DNA of 64,000 nt. Source: Chitinophagaceae bacterium (GTDB lineage: Bacteria; Bacteroidota; Bacteroidia; Chitinophagales; Chitinophagaceae). Below, piece by piece: positions 18,332 through 27,523 of this stretch. Both the position numbers and the translations under genes were made by a program. Positions within the stretch are counted from its first letter, which is position 1. Every line of letters starts with the position of its first letter. The stretch spans positions 1-64,000 of the forward strand of contig JADJVB010000010.1 in assembly GCA_016710745.1 (NCBI GenBank). The letters run 5' to 3'. The notes under the pieces were generated by a model that worked only from the letters and a program-made list of their open reading frames with translations, did no database searches and was not told the origin of the DNA.

Positions 18332-18904
18332 ATGAAACTATTTTTTTCCATCCTTTGTTGCTTATCATGCGGTATTGTTTTTGCGCAGGAAAAAGAAAAG
18401 ACAAATACTACCGGCCAATTGCTGGTTGGTGCCGATGTAAAATGGTATCCGGCCGGTTGGATACTGGGGCCTTCGGTTGCTTATTTAGTGAGCCCCAAAC
18501 AGGTAGTTAGTGTGGGCATTGGGATCAATCTGGCCAACCGTAAAGATTTTAGCGGTTTAAACGATGATGAAAAAGGAACCGGGTTTGGCGGCCATGTTGG
18601 GTATCGTTTTTTGTTTAACCCAACCAAAAGTTCATTTTTTCTGGGTGCCCGGGTAGATCTGTGGGGTTTGCAAATGGATTGGAAAGACAAAGTAGGTACC
18701 CCGCAGGCCAGCAACGGTACCACAAGAATTACGGTTTTTCAACCTACAGCGGAAATTGGTTATTGGCTTAAGCTGAAAGATAATAAATGGAACCTGCTGT
18801 TTAGCGGTGGAGGCGGCGCCGAAATAAACGTTAAAACCTCGGGGAAAGAAGTGGGCCAGGGCGGTATCTGGCTGCTTGGTGTTTCTGCCTTTTATGCACT
18901 TTAA
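18332..18904 (+). CDS. Secreted outer-membrane beta-barrel-like protein, unknown function
   Basis: A signal peptide (MKLFFSILCCLSCGIVFAQ) precedes about 170 residues rich in alternating aromatic and polar strands: GFGGHVGYRFLFNPT, SSFFLGARVDLWGLQMDW, VFQPTAEIGYWLKL, ending ...GVSAFYAL with a C-terminal hydrophobic residue. This looks like a small 8-stranded outer-membrane barrel. No family-specific motif is recognised. It is a single gene pointing away from the thioredoxin pair. Confidence 0.75.
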   Translation: MKLFFSILCCLSCGIVFAQEKEKTNTTGQLLVGADVKWYPAGWILGPSVAYLVSPKQVVSVGIGINLANRKDFSGLNDDEKGTGFGGHVGYRFLFNPTKSSFFLGARVDLWGLQMDWKDKVGTPQASNGTTRITVFQPTAEIGYWLKLKDNKWNLLFSGGGGAEINVKTSGKEVGQGGIWLLGVSAFYAL

Positions 18905-18999
18905 TTAGTCTCTTTTTTTTTTGAGCAACCCGTTTTTAACGCCGCTTTTAAACAGATGGTAAAATAATGTTGCTATATCGGCCTGTTGAATGCGATGAT

Positions 19000-20298
19000 T
19001 TATTCCGGCAGTTTTAAAAAATCAATCTGTGGTTTTTTGCCCGGGGACCTGATTGAAAACCTGGTTTTTAGTATGGTATGATCATCGAAAAAACCAGCGT
19101 TTCGTAAATAGAATTTTCCGTTGTCAACGCCCCCGCTATAATCAAGCCGGTAGCCCTTGTTGGCGGTGGCATCTCCGGTAAACATCATTTTAGTGAGGGG
19201 TTTCCATTCGCCCGCCTTTGTTCTCACCCATTGATTATGATACCAGGCTTTACGGGAAATATTTCCGGTTTCCGGTTCAAAATTTTCTAGGAATGAATGC
19301 AGTTTTTTTAAATAGGTAGTTGTTTGAGGCCGGCTGAAACTGGCGATCAGCATCCATTGCATCTTTTCGGGAGCATAGAAATAAGCGGTATAAATAGTGT
19401 GATTATTTTCAACGGGTTTGGCTTGTACCAGGAATTTATAGGCTTGACCGGCGCGCCAGTTGTACTGCAAATAACTTTGTCCGCCCGAGCCTTCATCGCC
19501 AAACTCTCCCGCATACACGGGCTTCCCTTTATTTAACAATACGATCTTTTTATCCGCTGGTATCTCCTTTGGGTCGTCGGTTACAAACGGGCTCCAAACC
19601 GAAAACAGTATCCTTCTTTCGGTTGCTGAATTAACCTGCATACCAAAATAACCTTCGGCAAATCCATTGGCCATAAAATAAGACCCGATCACATCGTTAC
19701 CTGCGGGCACGGTAATTTCACTATAGAACCATTCTATATCATCACCCACTTTTGAAAGGTCATAATTAATATGTACGGAGGGCCCACGACGCCCCCAATA
19801 AAAATAATTGCCTTCATTGTTCTTTACAAAAGCGGTTTGGCCTGTGGTTGCGGTGCCTTCGATCTGCAGGTTGCTGATCTCAGCAAAAAAATTACCCGTT
19901 TTACTGATTCCCCGGGCATCAATTTTTATATAGCCGGCTTGCTTAATATCCCATTCTCCAATTTCATATTCGGTACTTGTTTCCTTAACCGCAATTATTT
20001 TACTGATCCCGTTTATGGTCCATTTCAATTTACTTTCTCCGGAGGGTACCTGTATAACAGCAGATAATTTAAGTGTGCCGGTTTTGGGGATGCTGATGTA
20101 AGTACTCCAGATGGCATCAGCATGCTGCCAGTTCTCCCAGCCATTTTCCGTAATTTTTTCCGGACCATTTTTGGCTGCTGTAGTAACCCATGAATTTCCC
20201 CCAAGGGGTACTTCAATTTTATCTGGTGACTGTTGGCAAAAAATTGGATTGCTAAATAATATGGTGATTAAAAAAAGCTTAAAAAAGACTGCTGTCAT
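19000..20298 (-). CDS. Secreted DUF3472/DUF5077 domain protein
   Basis: The start at 20298 gives a signal peptide (MTAVFFKLFLITILFSNPIF, cut near CQQ). The first 160 residues are a beta-sandwich-like DUF5077 region (ENWQHADAIWSTYISIPKTG). The second half has the DUF3472 pattern: GPSVHINYDLSKVGDDIEWFY, SYFMANGFAEGYFGMQVNS, RILFSVWSPF. Such proteins are secreted and may bind or process polysaccharide, but no activity is established. It lies downstream of the tRNA-Arg gene on the same strand. Confidence 0.85.
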   Translation of the reverse strand: MTAVFFKLFLITILFSNPIFCQQSPDKIEVPLGGNSWVTTAAKNGPEKITENGWENWQHADAIWSTYISIPKTGTLKLSAVIQVPSGESKLKWTINGISKIIAVKETSTEYEIGEWDIKQAGYIKIDARGISKTGNFFAEISNLQIEGTATTGQTAFVKNNEGNYFYWGRRGPSVHINYDLSKVGDDIEWFYSEITVPAGNDVIGSYFMANGFAEGYFGMQVNSATERRILFSVWSPFVTDDPKEIPADKKIVLLNKGKPVYAGEFGDEGSGGQSYLQYNWRAGQAYKFLVQAKPVENNHTIYTAYFYAPEKMQWMLIASFSRPQTTTYLKKLHSFLENFEPETGNISRKAWYHNQWVRTKAGEWKPLTKMMFTGDATANKGYRLDYSGGVDNGKFYLRNAGFFDDHTILKTRFSIRSPGKKPQIDFLKLPE

Positions 20299-20377
20299 AG
20301 ATGCTAATTTAAAAGATATTGGCTGATTAAATGGCAATGATTGGATGTATCTGCAGTAATCCGGTATTTCAGCCACG

Positions 20378-20407
20378 AAAAAAGGATTTTCTATAGAAAA
20401 TCCTTTT
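20378..20407 (-). terminator. Intrinsic terminator of tRNA-Arg
   Basis: On the minus strand, AAAGGATTTTC and GAAAATCCTTT form an 11-bp stem with a TATA loop, followed directly by T6. It begins 8 bp after the 3' end of the tRNA, so it ends the tRNA transcript and insulates the DUF3472 gene from it. Confidence 0.88.
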
Positions 20408-20414
20408 GAGTTTT

Positions 20415-20489
20415 TGGTAGTCCCGGCAAGAATCGAACTTGCATCTAAAGTTTAGGAAACTTCTATTCTATCCATTGAACTACGGGACC
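20415..20489 (-). tRNA. tRNA-Arg (anticodon CCU)
   Basis: Folding the minus strand gives a 75-nt cloverleaf. The acceptor arm is GGTCCCG with CGGGACT. The anticodon stem is GAAGT/ACTTT around loop TTCCTAA (anticodon CCT, reads AGG). The T arm is CAAGT TCGATTC TTGCC, and the 3' CCA is encoded. The first acceptor pair is a G-U. A partial copy of the 5' end lies just upstream at 20541-20560. Confidence 0.95.
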
Positions 20490-20540
20490 AGTTTATTTTC
20501 CTTTCATTCTATCCCCGTCCGACTTTCGTCATCCGGGCGG

Positions 20541-20560
20541 GCATTGAACTACGAGACCAT
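20541..20560 (-). repeat. Partial duplicate of the tRNA-Arg 5' end
   Basis: The minus-strand string TGGTCTCGTAGTTCAATGC differs from the tRNA start TGGTCCCGTAGTTCAATGG at only two positions over 19 bases. No other tRNA arm follows. It lies 52 bp from the intact gene. Such a fragment can be an attachment-site remnant from an integrative element or a small duplication. Confidence 0.65.
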
Positions 20561-20778
20561 TACAATATCGAACAAAGAACAACCCACGGAGAACTGCGGA
20601 GGAATGTTGAATGTCGAAATTTGGAGGGCAAAAGTAAGCATTTATCAGTTTTAGATTTCATTTAAACTTCTATTTACCTGAAATACCCGCTGAGGACGCA
20701 CACTTATATATCAATATCCTTTTATACTTTTCACTCTTCGCCACTATCCTTATCTTTGCCGTCCAAATTTTTAAGACT

Positions 20779-21435
20779 ATGAAGTGGTTGAACGTACTGA
20801 TCAAATACCGTTTGTGGATAGGCATCGTTTTACTGGCGTTGGCCATATTTACACAGATGCAGGCCGGTTTTTGGCCCTCATTTGTGTTATACCTGCTCGC
20901 TGTGATTGCCATCGTAGGTCATTTTTTGTTTGGCCCCATGCGGCTGATACAAACCTATATGGAAGAAGGTGATATGGCAGGCGCCAAAAAAGTGGTTGAT
21001 TCTATCTGGTTTCCGGCCATCCTCATCAAGCCGGTTCGTTCGGTTTATTATACCATCAAAGGAAATCTGGCCATGGTTGCAGAAGATTATGACAATGCCG
21101 AAATAATGATGAAGAAAAGTCTGGCCCTGGGTGGTGGCGCGTTAACCAAACAGGCCGAAGGACCAAATAAATTACAATTGGGTATGCTGATGTTGCAAAA
21201 AGGCGATATGAAGCAGGCCGAAAGCCTGATCCGACAGGCTATCAGGGCGGGTTTACCCGATAATGAAAATAAAGCGGCGGCTTATTTGCAGCTATGTTCC
21301 ATCATGATGAACAAAAGGGAATTCAGGGCAGCCAAAGAGTTTTTCAGAAAAGCGAAAGGATTTAAACCAACCACACCGCAGATCGTTGATCAGATAAAGC
21401 AGATCGAAAAATATATAACGCGGATGCCGGGTTAA
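20779..21435 (+). CDS. Tetratricopeptide-repeat membrane protein
   Basis: The 218-residue protein starts with two hydrophobic segments (YRLWIGIVLLALAIFTQMQAG and VLYLLAVIAIVGHFLFGPM). TPR-like helices follow: YYTIKGNLAMVAEDYDNAEI, LQLGMLMLQKGDMKQAESLI and AYLQLCSIMMNKREFRAAKE. It is probably an inner-membrane protein with a cytoplasmic or periplasmic TPR scaffold. It is a single gene. Partners are unknown. Confidence 0.83.
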   Translation: MKWLNVLIKYRLWIGIVLLALAIFTQMQAGFWPSFVLYLLAVIAIVGHFLFGPMRLIQTYMEEGDMAGAKKVVDSIWFPAILIKPVRSVYYTIKGNLAMVAEDYDNAEIMMKKSLALGGGALTKQAEGPNKLQLGMLMLQKGDMKQAESLIRQAIRAGLPDNENKAAAYLQLCSIMMNKREFRAAKEFFRKAKGFKPTTPQIVDQIKQIEKYITRMPG

Positions 21436-21469
21436 AACCCCCTCCGCCTCCGCCAGCTGGCGAATGAAC

Positions 21470-21943
21470 TTAAGATTTCATAACTCCAAACATCGCCTCC
21501 ACTTTTTTAAAGCGGTAGTCGAAAATACCCTGCAACTGTTTTTTCACAAAAAGCGTGTTTGCCATATCGCCCAAAAACCAAAGCGGTAGTTTGTAATGAA
21601 CAATATCTGTCATTTCCACACCGCCTTCCACCGTTTTAAAATGATGCTGGTGGTGCCACATACGGTAAGGGCCATAGCGCTGTTCATCCACAAAATATTT
21701 CTTGTCAACTACATGGGTGATCTCGGTCATCCAGTATAGCGGTATACCCAAAAGCGGGCTTACTTTGTATTCAATAACCTGTCCGGCATACATAACCGGA
21801 CCATGATGTTTGGATATGGTTTTAAAACCCATTTTATCCGGCGTAATGGTTGCCAGATTTGCCGGATTACTGAAAAACGCCCAGGCCTGGTCCAAACTGA
21901 CCGGTATTGTTTGAACCGTTTTTATTGAATACACTTTGCTCAT
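21470..21943 (-). CDS. SRPBCC (START-like) family protein
   Basis: The 157-residue protein begins YSIKTVQTIPVSLDQAWAFF SNPANLA, the classic N-terminal strand and helix of the SRPBCC fold. It goes on through YAGQVIEYKVSPLLGIPLYW and WHHQHHFKTVEGGVEMTDIV to a long C-terminal helix (FVKKQLQGIFDYRFKKVEAM). The family binds hydrophobic ligands in a deep cavity. It may be a cyclase or dehydratase-like ligand carrier, but no specific activity can be read. It stands alone, converging with the TPR gene. Confidence 0.87.
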   Translation of the reverse strand: MSKVYSIKTVQTIPVSLDQAWAFFSNPANLATITPDKMGFKTISKHHGPVMYAGQVIEYKVSPLLGIPLYWMTEITHVVDKKYFVDEQRYGPYRMWHHQHHFKTVEGGVEMTDIVHYKLPLWFLGDMANTLFVKKQLQGIFDYRFKKVEAMFGVMKS

Positions 21944-22020
21944 GCTCCTATAACGTAAATCGCTTTATTTTGTTTGGTAAAAAGCAAAATCAAGTATCCG
22001 CTATCCAGTATCTTTGATAA

Positions 22021-25000
22021 ATGCGCCATTACCGAGAACTATTGCAGGCTTCGTTTAACGAAACCTATAAAAAACTAAATGATGAGCAGCGCCGTGCCGT
22101 AGATACCATTGAAGGACCCGTGATGGTGATCGCCGGACCCGGCACAGGAAAAACACAGATCCTGGCAGCGCGGATCGGAAAGATCTTACTCGAAACCGAT
22201 GCCCTGCCCGAAAATATCCTTTGTCTTACCTACACCGATGCCGGCACTATCGCCATGCGTAAACGCCTGCAGCAATTCATTGGCGCCGATGCGTACAAAG
22301 TAAATATTTACACCTTCCACGCTTTTTGTAACGACGTGATTCAGGATAACCTGAACCTGTTTGAAAAAAACTCGCTGGACGCTGTTTCCGAACTGGAGAG
22401 TATCGAATTGTTCAAGCAATTGATCGATGCTTTTCCCAAAGGCCACCCGTTAAAAAGATACCGGGGCGATGTATATTACGAGATCAATAATCTTCGCAAT
22501 TTATTCTCCTCCATGAAACGGGAAGGCTGGACAGCCGGTTTTATCAACCAACGAATTGATGAGTATATCGCTGATTTGCCCAACCGGGATGAATATATCG
22601 CCAAACGAAAAGTGAAAGAATTTAATAAAGGTGATGTTCGTACGGATAAGATCGCCGAAGAACAGGAGAAGATGGAAAAGCTGCGGGCTGCTGTAGCGGA
22701 GTTTGCCCATTTTCAAACCCTGATGCGAAAAAGAAACCGTTACGATTTTGACGACATGATCAACTGGGTGATCAATGTGTTTGAAGAAAATAAAAATATA
22801 CTGGCCAATTACCAGGAAAAATTTCAATACCTGCTGGTGGATGAATTCCAGGATACGAGTGGCACACAGAATAAACTCGTGCAACTGCTGATCAACTATT
22901 GGGATAAGCCCAATGTGTTTGTGGTTGGCGACGACGACCAGAGCATTTACCGTTTTCAGGGAGCCAATGTGGAGAATATGCTGGAATTTGCCAACAAGTA
23001 TAGTAACGATCTGATGACTGTTGTATTAACCAGTAATTACCGCAGCACCCAGCCTATTCTGGATGTGTCCAAAACACTGATCAACCGCAACGACGAACGG
23101 CTGGTAAAACAAATTGAAGGATTAAGTAAAGACCTGGTCAGTTCAAAAAAAGAATTGATCGACTTAAAAAATCAGCCGGTTTTGCATGAATACAATTCGG
23201 CCAAAGATGAAATGGCCGACATCACTAACCGCGTAGCCATCTTAATTGCACAGGGAACCGAGCCGGGGCGGATCGCCATTATCTACAAAGAAAATAAATA
23301 CGGCGAGGAACTGGCCACCTATTTCCGTTTAAAAAATATTCCACTGTACAGTAAACGCAGCATTGATGTGCTGCTCCAGCCATTCAGCAATAAGATCATT
23401 CAGTTACTGCGCTATCTGAATGCCGAGCATGACACCCCTTATGGTGGCGATGAAATGCTGTTCGAGATCTTGCACTACGATTTCTACCGGATTCCGCCTA
23501 TCGAAATCGCAAAGATTACGGTTGAAACCAATACGTTGAAATATAAGGGCGAGCAAACATCTATCCGCAAACTGCTATCCGACAAGGCAAACAAACCTGC
23601 TCAACATTTATTCGATACCGGCATTTACGAAGGATTAAAACAATTCAGTTTTATGATAGAGAAGCTGATTGCCGATGTACCCAATATCACGCTGCAGGAA
23701 TTGTTTGAACACATTATTCAAAATGCCGGCGTGTTGAATTACATCATGCAAAGCGATGATAAAATTGCCTTGATGCAATTGCTTACTGCCCTGTTTGATT
23801 TTATTAAAGATGAAACCAGCCGCAATCCTTTACTTGACCTGAAGGAACTCATCAGTGTATTCGACCTGATGGAAAAAGAAGGCATTGCGTTACCCATGAA
23901 CAAAGTGGCTGGCACCGATAAGGGCGTTAACCTGCTCACTACCCATGGCAGCAAGGGTTTGGAGTTTGAGCATGTATTTTTTGCCGGGGTAAACGCCTCA
24001 TTCTGGGAAAAGAAACGCAAACCAGGTGGTGGCTATAAATTCCCGGATACGATGTTTACCTCTCAACCAACGCCGGCCGAAGACGAAGAACTTCGTCGCT
24101 TATTCTACGTCGCCTTAACCCGGGCCGAGAAACACCTGTATATCTCTTATGCCAAATTCCGAAATGATGGCAAAGAACTGGAACCGTCGATGTTTATTGC
24201 CGAAATTCAGGAAGAACATCAACTGCCGGTTGAAAAAATTGTATTAACCGAAGAGCAGCAAACAGCATTTGAATTGTTGCATTTTACCGCACAGGCACCC
24301 GAGATCGAACAGGCCGAAGAAGATTTTATCGGCAGACTCCTGGAAAAATTTGTTATGAATGTAACGGCACTGAGCGCCTACCTGAATTGCCCGTTGGGAT
24401 TTTATTACAAAAACCTCATTCGCATACCGTCGGGTAAAAGTGAGGCGCTCGAATTTGGCAGTGCCATACATCATGCGCTGGAACAATTGTTCAGAAAGAT
24501 GCAGGAAAGCAAAAACGACAGCTTCCCAACAAAGGAAGAAATGATCGCCGATTTTAACTGGTATATGCGCAAGCACAGGGAAAATTTTACCGAAGAAGCT
24601 TTTAACCGCCGTATGGAATATGGCGATGAAGTATTGCGCAACTATTATGATAAATATATAAACAGCTGGAATACCGTGGTAGCTATTGAACGCAATATCA
24701 GGGGCATTGTGGTAAACGGTGTGCCGTTAAAAGGCAAGCTCGATAAACTCGAATTCAATGGCAAGGAAGTGAATGTGGTGGATTACAAATCGGGCAATAT
24801 CGACAATGCCTTGCCTAAAATGAAACCGCCTTCGGATAAAGACCCCAATGGTGGCGACTATTGGCGGCAGGCCGTTTTTTACAAAATTTTGGTAGATAAT
24901 TACGAGCAAAAAGACTGGACCGTGATCAGCACCGAATTTGATTTTGTTGAGCCGGATAAAAAAGGCGAATACCGCAAGGAAAAGATCATCATCAATCCGC

Positions 25001-25167
25001 AGGATATTGAAACGGTAAAACAACAACTCACCGGGGTGTGGCATAAAATTCAGGCACGTGATTTTTATACCGGCTGCGGCAAGGAAGATTGCCATTGGTG
25101 CAATTTTGTAAAAAATAATAAGCTGGCCGTGGCGTTGCATGATCTGGAGGAAGAATCCGCTGAATAA
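22021..25167 (+). CDS. UvrD/PcrA-type DNA helicase fused to a RecB-like Fe-S nuclease
   Basis: The 1048-residue protein is an SF1A helicase with GPGTGKTQIL (about residue 38), DEFQDT (about 275), DDDQSIYRFQGAN (about 303), TTHGSKGLEFEHV (about 639) and RRLFYVALTRAEKHL (about 691). Its C-terminal 260 residues are a PD-(D/E)XK nuclease with GSAIHHALEQ and VVDYKSGN (about 918). An iron-sulfur cluster is predicted from LNCPLGFYY (about 790) and CGKEDCHWCNF (about 1018). This arrangement resembles AddB/AdnA-type end-processing enzymes that resect double-strand breaks. No partner subunit is adjacent. Confidence 0.9.
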   Translation: MRHYRELLQASFNETYKKLNDEQRRAVDTIEGPVMVIAGPGTGKTQILAARIGKILLETDALPENILCLTYTDAGTIAMRKRLQQFIGADAYKVNIYTFHAFCNDVIQDNLNLFEKNSLDAVSELESIELFKQLIDAFPKGHPLKRYRGDVYYEINNLRNLFSSMKREGWTAGFINQRIDEYIADLPNRDEYIAKRKVKEFNKGDVRTDKIAEEQEKMEKLRAAVAEFAHFQTLMRKRNRYDFDDMINWVINVFEENKNILANYQEKFQYLLVDEFQDTSGTQNKLVQLLINYWDKPNVFVVGDDDQSIYRFQGANVENMLEFANKYSNDLMTVVLTSNYRSTQPILDVSKTLINRNDERLVKQIEGLSKDLVSSKKELIDLKNQPVLHEYNSAKDEMADITNRVAILIAQGTEPGRIAIIYKENKYGEELATYFRLKNIPLYSKRSIDVLLQPFSNKIIQLLRYLNAEHDTPYGGDEMLFEILHYDFYRIPPIEIAKITVETNTLKYKGEQTSIRKLLSDKANKPAQHLFDTGIYEGLKQFSFMIEKLIADVPNITLQELFEHIIQNAGVLNYIMQSDDKIALMQLLTALFDFIKDETSRNPLLDLKELISVFDLMEKEGIALPMNKVAGTDKGVNLLTTHGSKGLEFEHVFFAGVNASFWEKKRKPGGGYKFPDTMFTSQPTPAEDEELRRLFYVALTRAEKHLYISYAKFRNDGKELEPSMFIAEIQEEHQLPVEKIVLTEEQQTAFELLHFTAQAPEIEQAEEDFIGRLLEKFVMNVTALSAYLNCPLGFYYKNLIRIPSGKSEALEFGSAIHHALEQLFRKMQESKNDSFPTKEEMIADFNWYMRKHRENFTEEAFNRRMEYGDEVLRNYYDKYINSWNTVVAIERNIRGIVVNGVPLKGKLDKLEFNGKEVNVVDYKSGNIDNALPKMKPPSDKDPNGGDYWRQAVFYKILVDNYEQKDWTVISTEFDFVEPDKKGEYRKEKIIINPQDIETVKQQLTGVWHKIQARDFYTGCGKEDCHWCNFVKNNKLAVALHDLEEESAE

Positions 25168-25234
25168 TCGCGTCGCCAATTTTATGATTTTAAAACAAGT
25201 TAAACAGGTTAAGTTTGTATTTTAATTACCATTG

Positions 25235-26623
25235 ATGAGATCAGCACAAATAGTTTTTAGTTTTTTTATCGCCGGCCTGTTTTATGTACTTGCCATTGGC
25301 AATACAGGTTGTGGCCAAATAGGCATGCCCACCGGCGGACCCCGAGACAGCATCCCGCCCAGGTTGGTCAGCGCTTCACCTGCCCTTAAAAGTACCAATG
25401 TAAAAGGCAATAAGATCACGTTAACCTTCAACGAGTACGTTGATCTTAAAAATGTACAAACAGCAGTGCTGATTTCGCCCTAGCCAAAAAAATCGCCCAT
25501 TATAGATTTCAAATTAAAAACAGTTACGGTTAAACTCCGCGACAGTTTATTACCCAATACAACCTATAGTATCAATTTTGGCGATGCCATTGTTGATAAT
25601 AATGAAGGCAACCCCTACCGGAATTTCACCTATGTTTTTTCCACCGGTAATCAAATAGATAGTTTTGTGTTGACAGGTAAAGTGGTATTGGCCGAAACAG
25701 GCAAGGCCGACAGTACGTTGATCGCACTTTTATACAGACCCGGCAATGACTCAGCGGTACAAAAAAATAAACCCGATTATGTATCCAGACTGAGTGGTGA
25801 CGGCAGTTTTAGCTTTGTGCATTTACCGGCCGGCAGTTTCAACCTGTACGCTTTAAAAGATGGCGACGGCAGTAAAACCTATAATTCGAAAAAAGAAATT
25901 TTTGCTTTTGCTGATGCCTCCGTTTCTATTTCCGAAAATACAGAACCGGTTTTACTGTATGCTTCGGCTGTTGAAAAAGAAAAACCGCCTGCACCCCAAA
26001 AACCAACAGTTAAAAATAAAAAACTGGTTTATAACCTCACACCCCAGGCTACCGTACTGGATTTACTGGGTTCGTTCGAGTTGAGTTTTAACGCTCCACT
26101 GCAAAATTTTGATCCGGCTAAATTAATTTTAAGAGATACCAACTATAAAGCAGTGCCACCCGGCGTTTGGTCGATAGATAGCAGCCGGACAAAAATTTCA
26201 CTGAGGGCTGCCTGGCAGGAAGGTATGGCGTACCGGCTGATCATTGACAGCACTGCTTTTTCCGACTCATCGGGCAACAGGATCGCTCTAGCCGATACCA
26301 TTAAACTAAAGGCAAAAGATATGTCGGATTATGGGCATGTCGTTCTCCGGTTCAGCAACCTTGAACTGGGCAAAAAACCGGTTTTACAATTTGTTCAGGG
26401 CGAAGAAATTAAATACAGCTATCCGCTGATCGCTTCCGAATGGAGTAATACGTTTATTAACCCGGGCGAGTATGAACTCAGGATATTATTCGACAGCAAC
26501 AGTAATGGAAAATGGGATCCGGGCGATTACTCAAAAAAATTACAGCCCGAAAAGGCAATAACCCTTTCCCAAAAACTGGGTGTACGTGCCAATTGGGATA
26601 ATGAACGGGATATAAAACTTTAA
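25235..26623 (+). CDS. Ig-like-domain lipoprotein with an in-frame stop
   Basis: The ATG at 25235 opens MRSAQIVFSFFIAGLFYVLA and a lipobox ending GNTGC, followed by GMPTGGPRDSIPPRLVSASP, the usual start of SbsA/Ig-like lipoproteins of Bacteroidota. A TAG at 25481-25483 interrupts the frame after AVLISP. The same frame continues with PKKSPIIDFKLKTV and NFTYVFSTGNQIDSF, through Ig-like strands, to DNERDIKL at 26623. The upstream and downstream parts are colinear, so this is one gene of about 462 codons with a nonsense codon. It may be a real mutation or a base error. The role is probably surface or envelope structure. Confidence 0.8.
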
Positions 26624-26784
26624 TTGATAATTTTTTAATTGATAATGGATAAAGTCTTGGGTTTATTGCACTAATCAATGTTGCCAACTCTATGGAATTT
26701 AAAAAATTATCCATTATCCCATTATCAATTATCCATTATCAATTATCCCATTATCCATTATCCATTAACCATTAACTTTACCAC
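26624..26784. repeat. ATTATC/TTATCCA simple repeat upstream of recR
   Basis: The 160-bp gap before recR is made mainly of degenerate copies of CCATTATC, CAATTATC and AATTGATAAT in both senses. Similar AATTGATAATT strings occur between rpsB and tsf. They could form a long weak hairpin and probably carry the recR promoter. No gene is visible. Confidence 0.6.
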
Positions 26785-27426
26785 ATGATTTTTTCTTCCT
26801 CGCTTTTAGAAAATGCGGTAAATGAGTTCGCCAAATTGCCTGGTATTGGTAAAAAAACCGCTTTGCGTTTGGTACTTCACCTGATCAAGCAGCATGAGAC
26901 AGAGGTAAACCAATTCAGTGAAGTTATTGCGAAGATGCGCAACGAAATAAAATTTTGCAGCCGCTGCTATAATATTTCCGATTCGGCACTTTGTAATATC
27001 TGCAGTAATCCCATGCGTAAAAAAGAATTGCTTTGCGTGGTTGAAAACATCCGCGACGTAATAGCCATTGAAAGCACCCAGCAGTTCAATGGCCTGTATC
27101 ATGTTTTGGGCGGTATCATTTCTCCTTTAGATGGTATCGGTCCCGAACGGTTGATGATAGACGCATTGATTGATCGGATATCGAATGAAGAAATTGATGA
27201 AATTATTTTTGCCCTGAGTCCTACCATTCAGGGCGATACTACCATTTATTATATCAGCAAAAAAATTGCCGGGGCCGGTTTGGATAAAAAGTCCCCCGTA
27301 AAAATAACCACCATCGCCCGAGGCATTTCCTTTGGCGGTGAACTGGAATATGCTGATGAAATGACCCTGGCCAAAAGTATCAGCAACCGGATACCTGTTG
27401 AAAATTTCATCGTGTCGGGAAATTGA
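26785..27426 (+). CDS. recR: Recombination protein RecR
   Basis: The 213-residue protein has the three RecR parts. The N-terminal helix-hairpin-helix is AVNEFAKLPGIGKKTALRLV. The zinc finger is FCSRCYNIS...CNIC (four Cys around residues 55-75). The Toprim domain includes LLCVVENIRDVIAIEST and YHVLGGIISPLDGIG. It acts with RecO and RecF to load RecA at single-strand gaps. The length is close to the family norm of about 200. It is followed by the LytTR-like boxes of the next gene. Confidence 0.97.
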   Translation: MIFSSSLLENAVNEFAKLPGIGKKTALRLVLHLIKQHETEVNQFSEVIAKMRNEIKFCSRCYNISDSALCNICSNPMRKKELLCVVENIRDVIAIESTQQFNGLYHVLGGIISPLDGIGPERLMIDALIDRISNEEIDEIIFALSPTIQGDTTIYYISKKIAGAGLDKKSPVKITTIARGISFGGELEYADEMTLAKSISNRIPVENFIVSGN

Positions 27427-27439
27427 GTTCTGTATTTTA

Positions 27440-27509
27440 ACGGTTCAGTTACCCTTTATCCCTGTTCGGTAACCCATGCAGCCAAAATTTTGTGGGTTAC
27501 TTATCTTTA
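27440..27509 (+). promoter_or_regulatory. Putative LytTR box pair and promoter of the OB-fold gene
   Basis: ACGGTTCAG at 27440-27448 and CCTGTTCGG at 27461-27469 are direct repeats 21 bp apart. Each matches 8 of 9 positions of the CCGGTTCRG word found in the four sRNA promoters at 34289-35120. A TATCTTTA -7-like element lies at 27502-27509, starting 41 bp after the second box. This is close to the 42-bp distance seen for the proximal box in the sRNA units. No good -33 element is visible. The pair suggests the same LytTR regulator may act here. Confidence 0.5.
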
Positions 27510-27523
27510 TGTAAGTACTACAC

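Noticed and set aside
20509..20540. Rest of a second tRNA gene upstream of tRNA-Arg
   Set aside because: Only the 5' end of a tRNA recurs (20541-20560); no anticodon or T arm can be folded in the adjacent bases.
21436..21469. Third copy of the in-frame palindrome family (CCCCCTCCGCCTCC region)
   Set aside because: The stretch has CCTCCGCCAGCTGGCG, a palindrome, but it is intergenic and its layout lacks the second G block, so it is not grouped with the metH and methyltransferase inserts.
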